Shown here piece by piece: positions 53,946 to 64,000 of a stretch of 64,000 bases of DNA. Under the pieces are notes generated by a model. The model did not search any database. It had not been told where the DNA came from and saw only the letters and a list, made by a program, of their open reading frames with translations. Every line of letters starts with the position of its first letter. Within the stretch, counting starts at the first letter, position 1. Made by a program: the position numbers and the translations under genes. This DNA comes from Salegentibacter agarivorans (GTDB lineage: Bacteria > Bacteroidota > Bacteroidia > Flavobacteriales > Flavobacteriaceae), in assembly GCF_900113135.1 (NCBI RefSeq), contig NZ_FOOH01000012.1:1-64000 (forward strand). The letters run 5' to 3'.

Positions 53946-54395
53946 ATGTTGCAGCCTTTTAACGATGAATATTTTATGAAAAAAGCCCTGGAAGAAGCCC
54001 AAAAAGCTTTTGAAAGGGGCGAAATTCCTGTTGGGGTTGTAGTTGTAATAAATAACCAGATTATAGCTCGCGGACATAATTTAACCGAAACCCTCAACGA
54101 TGTTACCGCGCATGCCGAAATGCAGGCAATAACCGCTGCTGCAAGTTTTTTGGGCGGAAAATATTTAAAAGATTGCACTATGTACGTAAGCCTGGAACCC
54201 TGCCAAATGTGCGCTGGTGCTCTATATTGGAGCCAAATTTCAAAACTTATTTTCGCTGCGGAAGATGAACAACGTGGCTACCGAAAAACCGGGGTAAAGC
54301 TGCATCCTAAAACCCAGGTAAAATCTGGTATTCTTGCAGATGAAGCTTCGGCATTATTAAAGCGTTTTTTTATTGAGAAACGAAATTTGAATTAA
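53946..54395 (+). CDS. tadA: tRNA-specific adenosine deaminase
   Basis: 149 residues. It converts A34 to inosine in the tRNA-Arg anticodon. Zinc and catalytic residues: HAEMQAITAAA (about 57-67) and SLEPCQMCAGALYWSQI (about 83-99). The FMKKALEEAQKAFERGEIPV opening is typical, and GYRKTGVKLHPKTQVKSGI fits the TadA C-terminal half. It is transcribed divergently from dxs, 97 bases away. Confidence 0.93.
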   Translation: MLQPFNDEYFMKKALEEAQKAFERGEIPVGVVVVINNQIIARGHNLTETLNDVTAHAEMQAITAAASFLGGKYLKDCTMYVSLEPCQMCAGALYWSQISKLIFAAEDEQRGYRKTGVKLHPKTQVKSGILADEASALLKRFFIEKRNLN

Positions 54396-54449
54396 TTCCC
54401 TGCTTAACCAAAGTTAAAGACTTGCTAAAGACAAGTGTTATAATGCGTT

Positions 54450-54476
54450 AAAAGCTATTGTTAAGTGGCTTTTTTT
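54450..54476 (+). terminator. Terminator of tadA
   Basis: AAAAGCTA (54450-54457), eight-base loop, TGGCTTTT (54466-54473) with one wobble pair, and a T run to 54476. It covers the most upstream ATG (54458) of the next reading frame, which argues against that start. Confidence 0.65.
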
Positions 54477-54520
54477 CCAAAAATTTGAAGCTTGTTCAAA
54501 TTAAAATTGTTAACGCATCT

Positions 54521-57500
54521 ATGGGGAATATTAATACCATTTATAAATTCGTCTTTTTATTTATAGCTTCAGTTATCTCGACTACCGCACAGGTTTCTCC
54601 AGGTGCCGAAGAGCCTAAAACCCTGGAACATACTTTTTATGTTGCCGGTAATATTGGAAATGATCTTACAGGTGATGGTCTAAAAATTCTAAATACTATT
54701 GTAGAGGCTTCAAAAAATGATGATAATGCTTCCTTATTAATTCCTGGAAATTTTCTTCCACAGAAAGGATATGAAAAAGAAGGGGAACGAGAGAACCAAC
54801 AGGAATTTTTAAAAAAGAATCTATTAGATGCGGTTCAGGAATTTAACGGTAAAGTGATATTTACTCCAGGCCGTAATGAATGGACCAAAGGTGGACAAAA
54901 TAGAATAGATGATCTGGAGTCTTTTCTTCAGGATAACCAATCTAACATAGAAGTTTGGCCAGATGATGGTTGCCCAATTGAACAGGAAGATATTACCGAT
55001 GATCTAATTCTTATTACCGTAGATACCCAGTGGTATTTAGAAGATTGGGACGACCATCCCAATATGAATTCTAAATGCGATATAAAAACAAGAGAACGCT
55101 TTTTTGCTGAATTTAAAGATGATATAAAAGATGCCCACGGTAAGACCATTTTGGTGTCTCTACAGCATCCGGTAATGAGTAATTCAAAAAGATCCTTCTT
55201 TGAAAAAATTGGAGGTTTTTCAGTACAGGATTATCAAAGCAAAGAACAAAGTTATTTAAGAGGCCGCCTGGAGACCCTTGCCAGCCAGTTTGATAATGTA
55301 ATTTTTCTTTCAGGCCTGGACAGAAATCTTCAATATTTAGAAGATGACGGCATTCCGCAAATAATAAGCGGAAGCACGGGAAAATCCCAAAAACTTAGTA
55401 TTAGAAAAGAAAACGAGCATTTTGGAAGCAACAAAAGCGGTTATGCTAGAATAAAAGCTTATAAAAATAATGAAACGCTTATTGAATTTTTCAGCATTGA
55501 AAATTCAGATCAGCCCATTTTTAGCAAAACGCTTAAAAGCGACGAACCAAATTGGAGCGAGATTGATTTTAAAACTAAAGAACAAATTGGTGACTCCGTA
55601 AATGCTTCTATATATACCGAAGAAGAAACCGATAAATCTGGCCTCTATAAAAGCCTAATTGGTGATTTTTATAGAGAAGTGTATAGTAAAGAAATAAAAG
55701 CGCCCGTGCTGTTCCTGGACACCCTGGAAGGGAACCTGCAACCTTTAAAAGAAGGCGGTGGTATGCAATCCCGCTCCCTTAGGTTTATTGCCGATGATAA
55801 AAATGAATTTACTATTCGTGCATTAAGAAAAAGCGCTACCCGGTTTTTACAGGCCACCACTATTAAAGACCATTATATTAAAGATTATATTGAAAATACC
55901 GTGGCCCAACGCTATGCGATGGATCTTTTTACCAGTGCACACCCCTATGCCCGTTACTCTTTAAAACACATTAATGATCTACTCGATATTTACGCGGGTA
56001 AACCTCAGATATATTATGTGCCAAAGCAAAAAGCCTTAGGACTTAATAATGATGAATATGGCGATGAACTTTATATGTTTGAAGCCCACGTAGGAGATGA
56101 AAATAAAGAATTTGAAAGATTTGGTTCGCCCGAAGATATTATAAGTACTCGCGATCTTCTTGAGGAAATGAGAAAATCTAAAAACATCAGGACAGATGAG
56201 AAAGAATTTATTAAAAACAGGCTGGTAGATATGTTAATTGGCGACTGGGACAGACACTTCGATCAATGGCGATGGGCATTACACACCCAGAAAGATAGCA
56301 CGAAACTCTACCAACCCATACCCCGTGACCGTGATTTTGCCTTTCCAAATTATGATGGCTTTATTCCAGATCTGGTAAAATTAGGATTGCCACTGGTTAG
56401 AAAAATGGAAACTTACGATGCGAATGTAGATAATGTAAAATGGTTTAATTTATCGGGTTACCCTTTAGACCAGCGTTTATTAAAAACCTTAACCTGGGAA
56501 GACTGGGAAGAACAGGTAGAGTTTATTCAATCCCGACTTAGCGATAATGAAATTGAGACTGCTTTTAAAGCTTTACCAGAAGAAGCTCAGGATGAAACTA
56601 TTGAAAATATTAAAAGTAGCCTAAAAGCGAGAAGAGATAATTTAGAAGATATCGCCAAACGCTATTATAATTATTTGCAGGAGTTTCAAATCCTCACAGG
56701 AACCGAAGAAGATGATACTTTTAGTATTGAAAGAAAAGACCATGGTCTTACCGAGATTATAATGATTAATGAAGACGGAAAAGAAGTCTTTAGAAACACT
56801 TATAATTCAGAAACTACCGATGAAATTTGGATCTATGGATTTGATGGTGACGATACCTTTAAAACTTTAGGAAAAGGAAATAATCCTGTAGAAATAAAAG
56901 TAGTTGGTGGAGAAGAAAACGATATCTACGATTTTCAGAATACAAGAAAAATCAAATTATTCGATCATAAAAGCAAAGAAAACACAATCATCAATTCTGC
57001 TTCCAGAAAATGGTTGGTAGACGATTACGAGATAAACACTTTTAACCCCGATAAACGAAAAAGAAGTGAAAATAAAATTATGCCGCAAGTAGATTATAAT
57101 GGCGACGAAGGGCTTTCTTTAGGCATTAAAGATACTTACACCACATACGGGCTCACCAATAATCCATTTAATACACAACATACTTTTGATGCTGCTTATT
57201 ATTTTGCCACTAACGGTTTTGAAGTAGGATATCAGGGAGAATTTGCACATATTTTCTACAACTGGAACCTGGGAATATTAGCTAGTTATACCAGTCCTAA
57301 TTTTGCTGTGAATTATTTTGGAGAAGGTATAAATTCCGAAAATCAACGTGATACCTTTGGAAGAGATTACAACCGGGTTCGTATTGAGCAATGGGAAATT
57401 GCCCCTTCCCTAATTTGGCGTGGAAATTCAGGTGGAAGCTTTTATGCAAAGCCAATGCTACAATCTAGAGAAGTATCTTATGATGAAGAACGATTTATAG

Positions 57501-58108
57501 CAGATGCCTTTCCTGAAGAAAATGATCTTTTTGACCAACAACTTTATGCCGGAGGGGAATTAAATTATCATTATGAAAATCGGGATAACCCTGCATATCC
57601 ATCCCGCGGATTTGAAGCTGATATCACCACAGGTTATAAAACCAATATTGACGGTCACAACAACGAATTTGCTTATGTAAGTCCGTGGCTGGCTATAGAT
57701 TATCCGTTACACGAAAGCGGAATTGCGGTTTTAGCTACCAAAGTTGGTGGTAAAGCCATCTTTGGTGATAATTATGAATATTATGATGGTGCTATCCTTG
57801 GCGGAAATGAAAATCTGAGGGCCTATCGTTGGGAACGTTTCAATGGGAAACAATCTTTCTACCACTCTACCGATCTTAGAGTTGGAATAAGCCGATTCAA
57901 AACTAATTTTATTCCCCTGCAAATTGGAGTAAGTGCCGGCTTTGATTACGGCCGGGTATGGGCAGAAGATTCAACTTCAGATAAATGGCGAAACAACTAT
58001 GGCGGCTCAATCTGGATTAATGGCTTTAATGCTTTTACCGCAAACACAGGATATTATTACGGTGACGATGGTGGAAGATTAACCTTTACTTTTGGATTTA
58101 AATTCTAA
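54521..58108 (+). CDS. Fusion: degenerate metallophosphoesterase, kinase-like domain, Omp85 barrel
   Basis: 1195 residues from MGNINTIYKF, which gives a proper signal peptide (ends TTAQ); an ATG 63 bases upstream lies in the tadA terminator. Residues about 35-330 look like a calcineurin-type phosphoesterase whose key motifs have lost their ligands: the GD, GDN-Y, GNHDW and GHDH positions read AGNIGN, PGNFLPQKGY, PGRNEW and GLDRN. Residues about 400-640 look kinase-like: GGGMQSRSLR, then RALRK (possible ATP Lys437), GDWDRHFDQWRW (574-585) and IPRDRDFAF (DFG-like, Asp605). Residues about 860-1195 form a BamA/TamA-like barrel (NPAYPSRGFEADITTG, ending FTFGFKF). It stands alone after the tadA terminator. 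Function unknown; barrel and signal peptide place it in the outer membrane. Confidence 0.82.
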   Translation: MGNINTIYKFVFLFIASVISTTAQVSPGAEEPKTLEHTFYVAGNIGNDLTGDGLKILNTIVEASKNDDNASLLIPGNFLPQKGYEKEGERENQQEFLKKNLLDAVQEFNGKVIFTPGRNEWTKGGQNRIDDLESFLQDNQSNIEVWPDDGCPIEQEDITDDLILITVDTQWYLEDWDDHPNMNSKCDIKTRERFFAEFKDDIKDAHGKTILVSLQHPVMSNSKRSFFEKIGGFSVQDYQSKEQSYLRGRLETLASQFDNVIFLSGLDRNLQYLEDDGIPQIISGSTGKSQKLSIRKENEHFGSNKSGYARIKAYKNNETLIEFFSIENSDQPIFSKTLKSDEPNWSEIDFKTKEQIGDSVNASIYTEEETDKSGLYKSLIGDFYREVYSKEIKAPVLFLDTLEGNLQPLKEGGGMQSRSLRFIADDKNEFTIRALRKSATRFLQATTIKDHYIKDYIENTVAQRYAMDLFTSAHPYARYSLKHINDLLDIYAGKPQIYYVPKQKALGLNNDEYGDELYMFEAHVGDENKEFERFGSPEDIISTRDLLEEMRKSKNIRTDEKEFIKNRLVDMLIGDWDRHFDQWRWALHTQKDSTKLYQPIPRDRDFAFPNYDGFIPDLVKLGLPLVRKMETYDANVDNVKWFNLSGYPLDQRLLKTLTWEDWEEQVEFIQSRLSDNEIETAFKALPEEAQDETIENIKSSLKARRDNLEDIAKRYYNYLQEFQILTGTEEDDTFSIERKDHGLTEIIMINEDGKEVFRNTYNSETTDEIWIYGFDGDDTFKTLGKGNNPVEIKVVGGEENDIYDFQNTRKIKLFDHKSKENTIINSASRKWLVDDYEINTFNPDKRKRSENKIMPQVDYNGDEGLSLGIKDTYTTYGLTNNPFNTQHTFDAAYYFATNGFEVGYQGEFAHIFYNWNLGILASYTSPNFAVNYFGEGINSENQRDTFGRDYNRVRIEQWEIAPSLIWRGNSGGSFYAKPMLQSREVSYDEERFIADAFPEENDLFDQQLYAGGELNYHYENRDNPAYPSRGFEADITTGYKTNIDGHNNEFAYVSPWLAIDYPLHESGIAVLATKVGGKAIFGDNYEYYDGAILGGNENLRAYRWERFNGKQSFYHSTDLRVGISRFKTNFIPLQIGVSAGFDYGRVWAEDSTSDKWRNNYGGSIWINGFNAFTANTGYYYGDDGGRLTFTFGFKF

Positions 58109-58311
58109 ATTTCCGTGTTGAAATCTACACACCTGTGGAAACATTACTGTAGAAGTTCACAGTATTCAAATTTGAAAGTATTGTTAACTTGAAAACATTT
58201 TACCACAAAAGACTTAAATTCAGTTAATTATTGGCTTAAAACTTAAAGCTATCATAATTAAAAATTTTAGGTAAGAAAATTGGTTTTAAGGGGATAAATA
58301 GATTTTAAGAA

Positions 58312-59541
58312 ATGTCCCCAAATATAAACCTAATTCATAACCTATTGCAGGCGGTAATGCTTATTCCGTTTTTGCACCTGGCAAACCAGTATATTTTCAA
58401 AAAAATTAGTGAAAAACACGATTTTTTCTCAGCAAACCTGATGAATAAATTGTTCTATTATCATCTAATCTTTGCCGGAGTTTATTACACCTACGCCTTT
58501 TTTAATCCTTCAGATTCAAAGCGCTATTTTAGTGTGCCGGGAAAAGAAGGTAAAACCTGGAACGGATTTTTAGAAACAGGCACCTCTTTTATAGATTTTC
58601 TATCTTATCCATTTATAAATTTCTTCGGCTTTAGCTACGAAATGATGATGTTGCTTTTTAGCTGGGTTGGTTTTATGGGCTTTGTTTATGCTTACCTATT
58701 TTTTAAAGAAAACATAGCTATAAATATTAAGATCTTTAAGAAAATAGATTTTTTGGTTTTAATTCTTTTTCTACCAAATATGCACTTCTGGACAGCATCT
58801 TTGGGCAAAGGAGCACCTATTTTTCTGGGCTTAATGTTATTTGCTTATGCCCTTAGAAAACCACAAAACAGAATTTATAGTTTAAGTTTGGGCTCTTTAC
58901 TGGTTTTTGCCATAAGGCCGCATATGTTTTTACTATTGGCAGGAGCAGGACTGCTGAGTATATTTATCAATAAAAACCAGATTAGTTTAAAACAAAAAGC
59001 AATTTTTGTGGGCGCTATAACTGGTGTTCTCTTGCTTTTTCATAAACAAATTCTGGATGTGGTAAACCTTGGAAATTCTCAAAACCTAATTGCAGATTTT
59101 CTTTCTTTTACCGAAAACCGTTCTAATAACCTGGATAATGCCACTTCGGGTGTCCCAATGACAGATTATTCACTTCTAGAGAAATTCTTTACTTTTTGGT
59201 TTAGACCACTATTTTTTGATGCTCCCGGAATTCTTGGAGTTATAGTATCCATAGAGAATTTAATCTATTTATTATTGTTCGGGAAATTGTTTAAAAAGAG
59301 TTTTTTCGGATTTTTAAAAACGGCACCGGGCCATGTAAAACTCAGTCTAATCTTATTTTTTACCACGTCTTTTGCAATGACATTTGTAATGTCTAATCTT
59401 GGTATAATTCTTAGGCAAAAATCAATGATTATGTATTTCCTGTTCTTTGTGATCTACTATTTTCTGGCTTACGAAAAAGACACTGTTTTTAGGTTAAAAC
59501 AGGAAGTGACTGATAGGCAGCATATGCAAAAAGCTGCTTAA
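58312..59541 (+). CDS. Polytopic membrane protein of unknown function
   Basis: 409 residues with about nine or ten hydrophobic segments. Points of note are LPNMHFWTASLGKGAPIFLG (about 158-177) and LLVFAIRPHMFLLL (about 200-213), a charged S-L-G-K and an R-P-H between membrane segments, a layout seen in polysaccharide polymerase/ligase-like proteins. I do not recognise a family and no glycosyltransferase genes are near. The 203-base gap upstream (58109-58311) contains the palindrome TTCAAATTTGAA (58165-58176). Confidence 0.72.
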   Translation: MSPNINLIHNLLQAVMLIPFLHLANQYIFKKISEKHDFFSANLMNKLFYYHLIFAGVYYTYAFFNPSDSKRYFSVPGKEGKTWNGFLETGTSFIDFLSYPFINFFGFSYEMMMLLFSWVGFMGFVYAYLFFKENIAINIKIFKKIDFLVLILFLPNMHFWTASLGKGAPIFLGLMLFAYALRKPQNRIYSLSLGSLLVFAIRPHMFLLLAGAGLLSIFINKNQISLKQKAIFVGAITGVLLLFHKQILDVVNLGNSQNLIADFLSFTENRSNNLDNATSGVPMTDYSLLEKFFTFWFRPLFFDAPGILGVIVSIENLIYLLLFGKLFKKSFFGFLKTAPGHVKLSLILFFTTSFAMTFVMSNLGIILRQKSMIMYFLFFVIYYFLAYEKDTVFRLKQEVTDRQHMQKAA

Positions 59542-59561
59542 TTTTGGTGATTTAGATGAAT

Positions 59562-60032
59562 TTATTTCCAGAACTCATCTTCCCACACTCCGCAGGTTAT
59601 TTCTTTGTTATGGTGTTGTTGAATTTCCTGAAGTTCTTCTGCTGAAGCTTCTTCCTGGATTTTATTAAAAAGCACCCGTTCCTCAAACCTAATATGGCCT
59701 TCCAGGTCGTTTTTAATCATTTCTAAGGCAAGGGAGATATCAGTATTTTGGCAGAATAATGATGCCAGATGTTCGTGTTCTTCCAGGGCCTGTTTTACCA
59801 GTACATCTTTAGCACCTAAAACCGGAAAAACATATTTTTCTTCAATCTGAAAATGCACCCGTAACTGGTTTTCCCAAAACCAATCGGTATATTTTTTTAT
59901 GCGTTGCGGTTCCACGCCGGTTTCAAAACCTTTTCGGATTTTCCAGCAGAGCAAAAGCCCCTGGTGATGTTCTCTACTCAAAGGTTGAATAGCCTTATGT
60001 CTTTTTATCGGATTAGTCTTTGGTGGTACCAT
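59562..60032 (-). CDS. Hemerythrin-like protein
   Basis: 156 residues, four-helix bundle. Iron ligands readable in order: His in SREHHQGLL (about 20), His and Glu in RVHFQIEEKYVFP (about 55-65), His in LEEHEHLASLF (about 85) and His/Glu in HIRFEERVLFNKI (about 112-120). Such proteins bind O2 or act in iron or nitric-oxide sensing; which applies here is unknown. Convergent with the membrane protein gene 20 bases away. Confidence 0.88.
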   Translation of the reverse strand: MVPPKTNPIKRHKAIQPLSREHHQGLLLCWKIRKGFETGVEPQRIKKYTDWFWENQLRVHFQIEEKYVFPVLGAKDVLVKQALEEHEHLASLFCQNTDISLALEMIKNDLEGHIRFEERVLFNKIQEEASAEELQEIQQHHNKEITCGVWEDEFWK

Positions 60033-60155
60033 AATTAGAATTGTTGATTCCTATATAAAATAAGAAATCTAAATCTGTTTTACTCGTTAATCGAGATTAA
60101 TTCCTCTTATTGCCGATAATTATCTCCCAAAAGTAATTTATTGAAATTCTAATAA

Positions 60156-61523
60156 TCAAACCAGTACCAATCCGATTATATAAACAAGACTCCCCACTAA
60201 CATCATTACCAGCGTATAGGGAAGGATTTCCCGGGCTTTTAGTTTGGTAATGGCAAGTAATGGTAACGCCCAGAATGGCTGCAGCATATTCGTTATCTGG
60301 TCTCCATAGGCCAAAGCCATCACAGCTTTGTTAAGCGGCACTCCAAGTTTTAAAGCACTTTCTAAAATTATTGGGCCCTGTACCGCCCATTGACCGCCGC
60401 CACTGGGAACAAAAATATTTACCAGGCCTGCGCTGAAGAAACTGTAAACCGGCAGACTAACATCGGTTGCGATACTTACAAAAAACCCCGAAATATCACT
60501 TACCAATCCCGTTTCCCGCATTATGCCCATTATCCCAAAATACAAAGGAAATTGGATTAAAATAGCCGCCGCTCCCCCAATGGCTTCTTCTAGAGCTTTT
60601 AAAAATGAAGCAAAAGACTCGTGTAACAAAATACACAAGCAAAGCATTAGAAAATTCAGCATATTAGGTGTAAGGTGTCCCGCGGAAATTTCATCAGAAT
60701 AACTTGCGAAAAAAGCTGCTAGGAGAAGAAATCCAAAAATTAATCTTAGCGATTTTGAATGATCCAGTTTTTCGGCACCGGTGATTTTTGCGATATGATT
60801 TGTTTTTGTTTCAGCTTCAATTTTCACCTCCTTCGTTCTGCTGATCCTGGAAAGCAAATAAAGCGTAAGCGGAATTAACACCAATAAAATTCCGAAAATC
60901 AATAAATTCCAGGTGGAAAAAATTGTTATAGAAGTAGGAAGATTATTCGGTAATAACGAAAGAAAATCTGCATCTGCTCCTGGGAAAAGACTGGCCAAAT
61001 GGCCGTCTTCAGCCGCTTTTAACGGAGCGCTACCGCTCATTCCTCCGTGCCAAACCATTAAACCTACATAACCGGCGGCTCCAATTAATGGATAATTAAT
61101 TTTGAAGCCTCTATTGGAAGCGGCTTCGGCAACTTTCCTCGCCATTATTGCACCAAAGATCAATCCCAGTCCCCAGTTAAAAAATGCTACTAACATTGTT
61201 GAAACCGAAACGATAATTACTGCGCTCGCATTTCCGGTCACTATTTTAGTTAACTGACTCGTAAGCCAGGAAACAGGTTTGCTTAGTACTAAAATGTGCC
61301 CCAAAACCAAAATGAGCATCATTTGCACCATAAAGACAATAAGAGCGGGATCCCACATCCCGGTTTGCCAGAAATCGAGAATTTGAATTGCAGAATTAGT
61401 GTTCGTTTCTTCCGTAAAAAAGAACGCGACAAAAAGGGTAATTAATGTAAGTAGCACCGCTAAAGTAAAGGGCGCCGGGATAAGTTTTTTAAAGGTATTT
61501 TCTATGAAATTGCTAAGGTTCAA
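60156..61523 (-). CDS. Short-chain fatty-acid transporter (AtoE family)
   Basis: 455 residues, about 11-12 membrane segments. Conserved motifs: FENTFKKLIPAPFTLAVLLT-like opening (here SNFIENTFKKLIPAPFTLAV), GLMVWHGGMSGSAPL near 153, FVPSGGGQWAVQGPIILES near 367 and ALAYGDQITNMLQPFWALPL near 400. The family carries short-chain fatty acids such as butyrate or acetoacetate. No beta-oxidation or CoA-transferase genes are adjacent in the window. Confidence 0.92.
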   Translation of the reverse strand: MNLSNFIENTFKKLIPAPFTLAVLLTLITLFVAFFFTEETNTNSAIQILDFWQTGMWDPALIVFMVQMMLILVLGHILVLSKPVSWLTSQLTKIVTGNASAVIIVSVSTMLVAFFNWGLGLIFGAIMARKVAEAASNRGFKINYPLIGAAGYVGLMVWHGGMSGSAPLKAAEDGHLASLFPGADADFLSLLPNNLPTSITIFSTWNLLIFGILLVLIPLTLYLLSRISRTKEVKIEAETKTNHIAKITGAEKLDHSKSLRLIFGFLLLAAFFASYSDEISAGHLTPNMLNFLMLCLCILLHESFASFLKALEEAIGGAAAILIQFPLYFGIMGIMRETGLVSDISGFFVSIATDVSLPVYSFFSAGLVNIFVPSGGGQWAVQGPIILESALKLGVPLNKAVMALAYGDQITNMLQPFWALPLLAITKLKAREILPYTLVMMLVGSLVYIIGLVLV

Positions 61524-61712
61524 ATTTTTAGATTTATACGTGCTGATCTACCAAAAATTGACTGTAATATTCGATTAGTCTCATACTAAAATATCCCATC
61601 CCAAAGTAGGGTTTGGATGGGCATTATCTATTAACACTGCTTAAAACTATAAATTATTTATTAAATTCTTATAAAATGTGGTTTCTAATTGAAAAGCTTT
61701 TGATTAGCTCCC

Positions 61713-61745
61713 AAAAGAAAACCCTCGCCAAATTGACGAGGGTTT
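61713..61745 (-). terminator. Terminator of the GH97 gene
   Basis: AAACCCTCG (61719-61727) pairs perfectly with CGAGGGTTT (61737-61745), nine-base loop, and the minus strand continues TCTTTT. It lies 58 bases past the GH97 stop codon. The rest of the 280-base gap 61524-61803 shows nothing else I can support. Confidence 0.88.
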
Positions 61746-61803
61746 CTTGTTATTGAATCATTTGCAGTATACAATCTACATTATACACTATACATTTTTC
61801 GAT

Positions 61804-63999
<2,196 letters not shown>

Positions 64000-64000
64000 G

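Noticed and set aside
54458-54520. Upstream ATG for the large fusion protein
   Set aside because: It falls within the tadA terminator and would put 21 residues in front of an otherwise standard signal peptide.
58165-58176. Palindrome TTCAAATTTGAA
   Set aside because: Twelve-base AT-rich palindromes arise often at this base composition; no second copy or regulator was seen near it, so it is only mentioned in passing.

Overview
The window looks like a chromosomal segment of a marine-type member of the Flavobacteriaceae (Gramella/Salegentibacter/Zunongwangia-like). Supporting signs are the low G+C, three SusC/FecA-type TonB-dependent receptors with carboxypeptidase-regulatory-like N-termini, a lipoprotein carrying an S-D-D surface-export signal, GH97, DUF3078/DUF3109/DUF4412/DUF4870 families, and promoter elements fitting the Bacteroidetes pattern TTG-N19..22-TAnnTTTG. 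Genus is an inference. No rRNA, tRNA, CRISPR array or prophage was seen.

Layout. 1-240: 3' end of an IS1182-like transposase. 362-9389 (minus): a nutrient-acquisition island with two paralogous TonB receptors, a five-repeat lipoprotein and a surface lipoprotein endonuclease I; several of these genes have their own intrinsic terminator. 9579-16973 (minus): pgi, an M23 peptidase, tryptophan 2,3-dioxygenase, a DUF3108 protein, then hppD and hmgA (aromatic amino acid catabolism). 17194-21248 (minus): patatin-Omp85 fusion and uvrC. 21427-26205 (plus): RimB-like protease, RimK ligase, aspartoacylase-like hydrolase, 5-formyl-THF cyclo-ligase, then a PAS histidine kinase and a single-domain response regulator. 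26206-35484 (minus): lspA, a cysteine-poor DksA-like protein, ileS, a haem-type TonB receptor, recO, gdhA. 35688-39627: an exported barrel-like protein, an NAD-salvage group (macro-domain protein, pncB, pncA) and a LOV-like PAS protein lacking the photoactive cysteine. 39950-44308: HupE/UreJ protein, dCMP deaminase, C-terminal processing protease, and a MarC operon. 44629-48228: exported proteins and DUF families, with an inverted-repeat-rich intergenic region at 46002-46303. 48484-50986: a divergent ribonucleotide reductase small subunit and a dGTPase. 51016-58108: DUF3078 protein, dxs, tadA, and a 1195-residue fusion protein (phosphoesterase-like, kinase-like, Omp85 barrel). 58312-63945: a polytopic membrane protein, hemerythrin-like protein, short-chain fatty-acid transporter and GH97 glycosidase.

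Most notable. (1) The NrdB-like protein at 48484-49416 has lysines (K163, K197) where two metal-binding glutamates belong, but keeps the radical tyrosine and the radical-transfer residues, which suggests a metal-free or otherwise non-standard radical cofactor. (2) The 54521-58108 protein joins a phosphoesterase-like domain without its metal ligands to a FAM20/HipA-like kinase signature and an outer-membrane barrel. (3) The first 9.4 kb reads as a surface system for capturing extracellular nucleic acid. All functional statements come from reading motifs; no database search was run.
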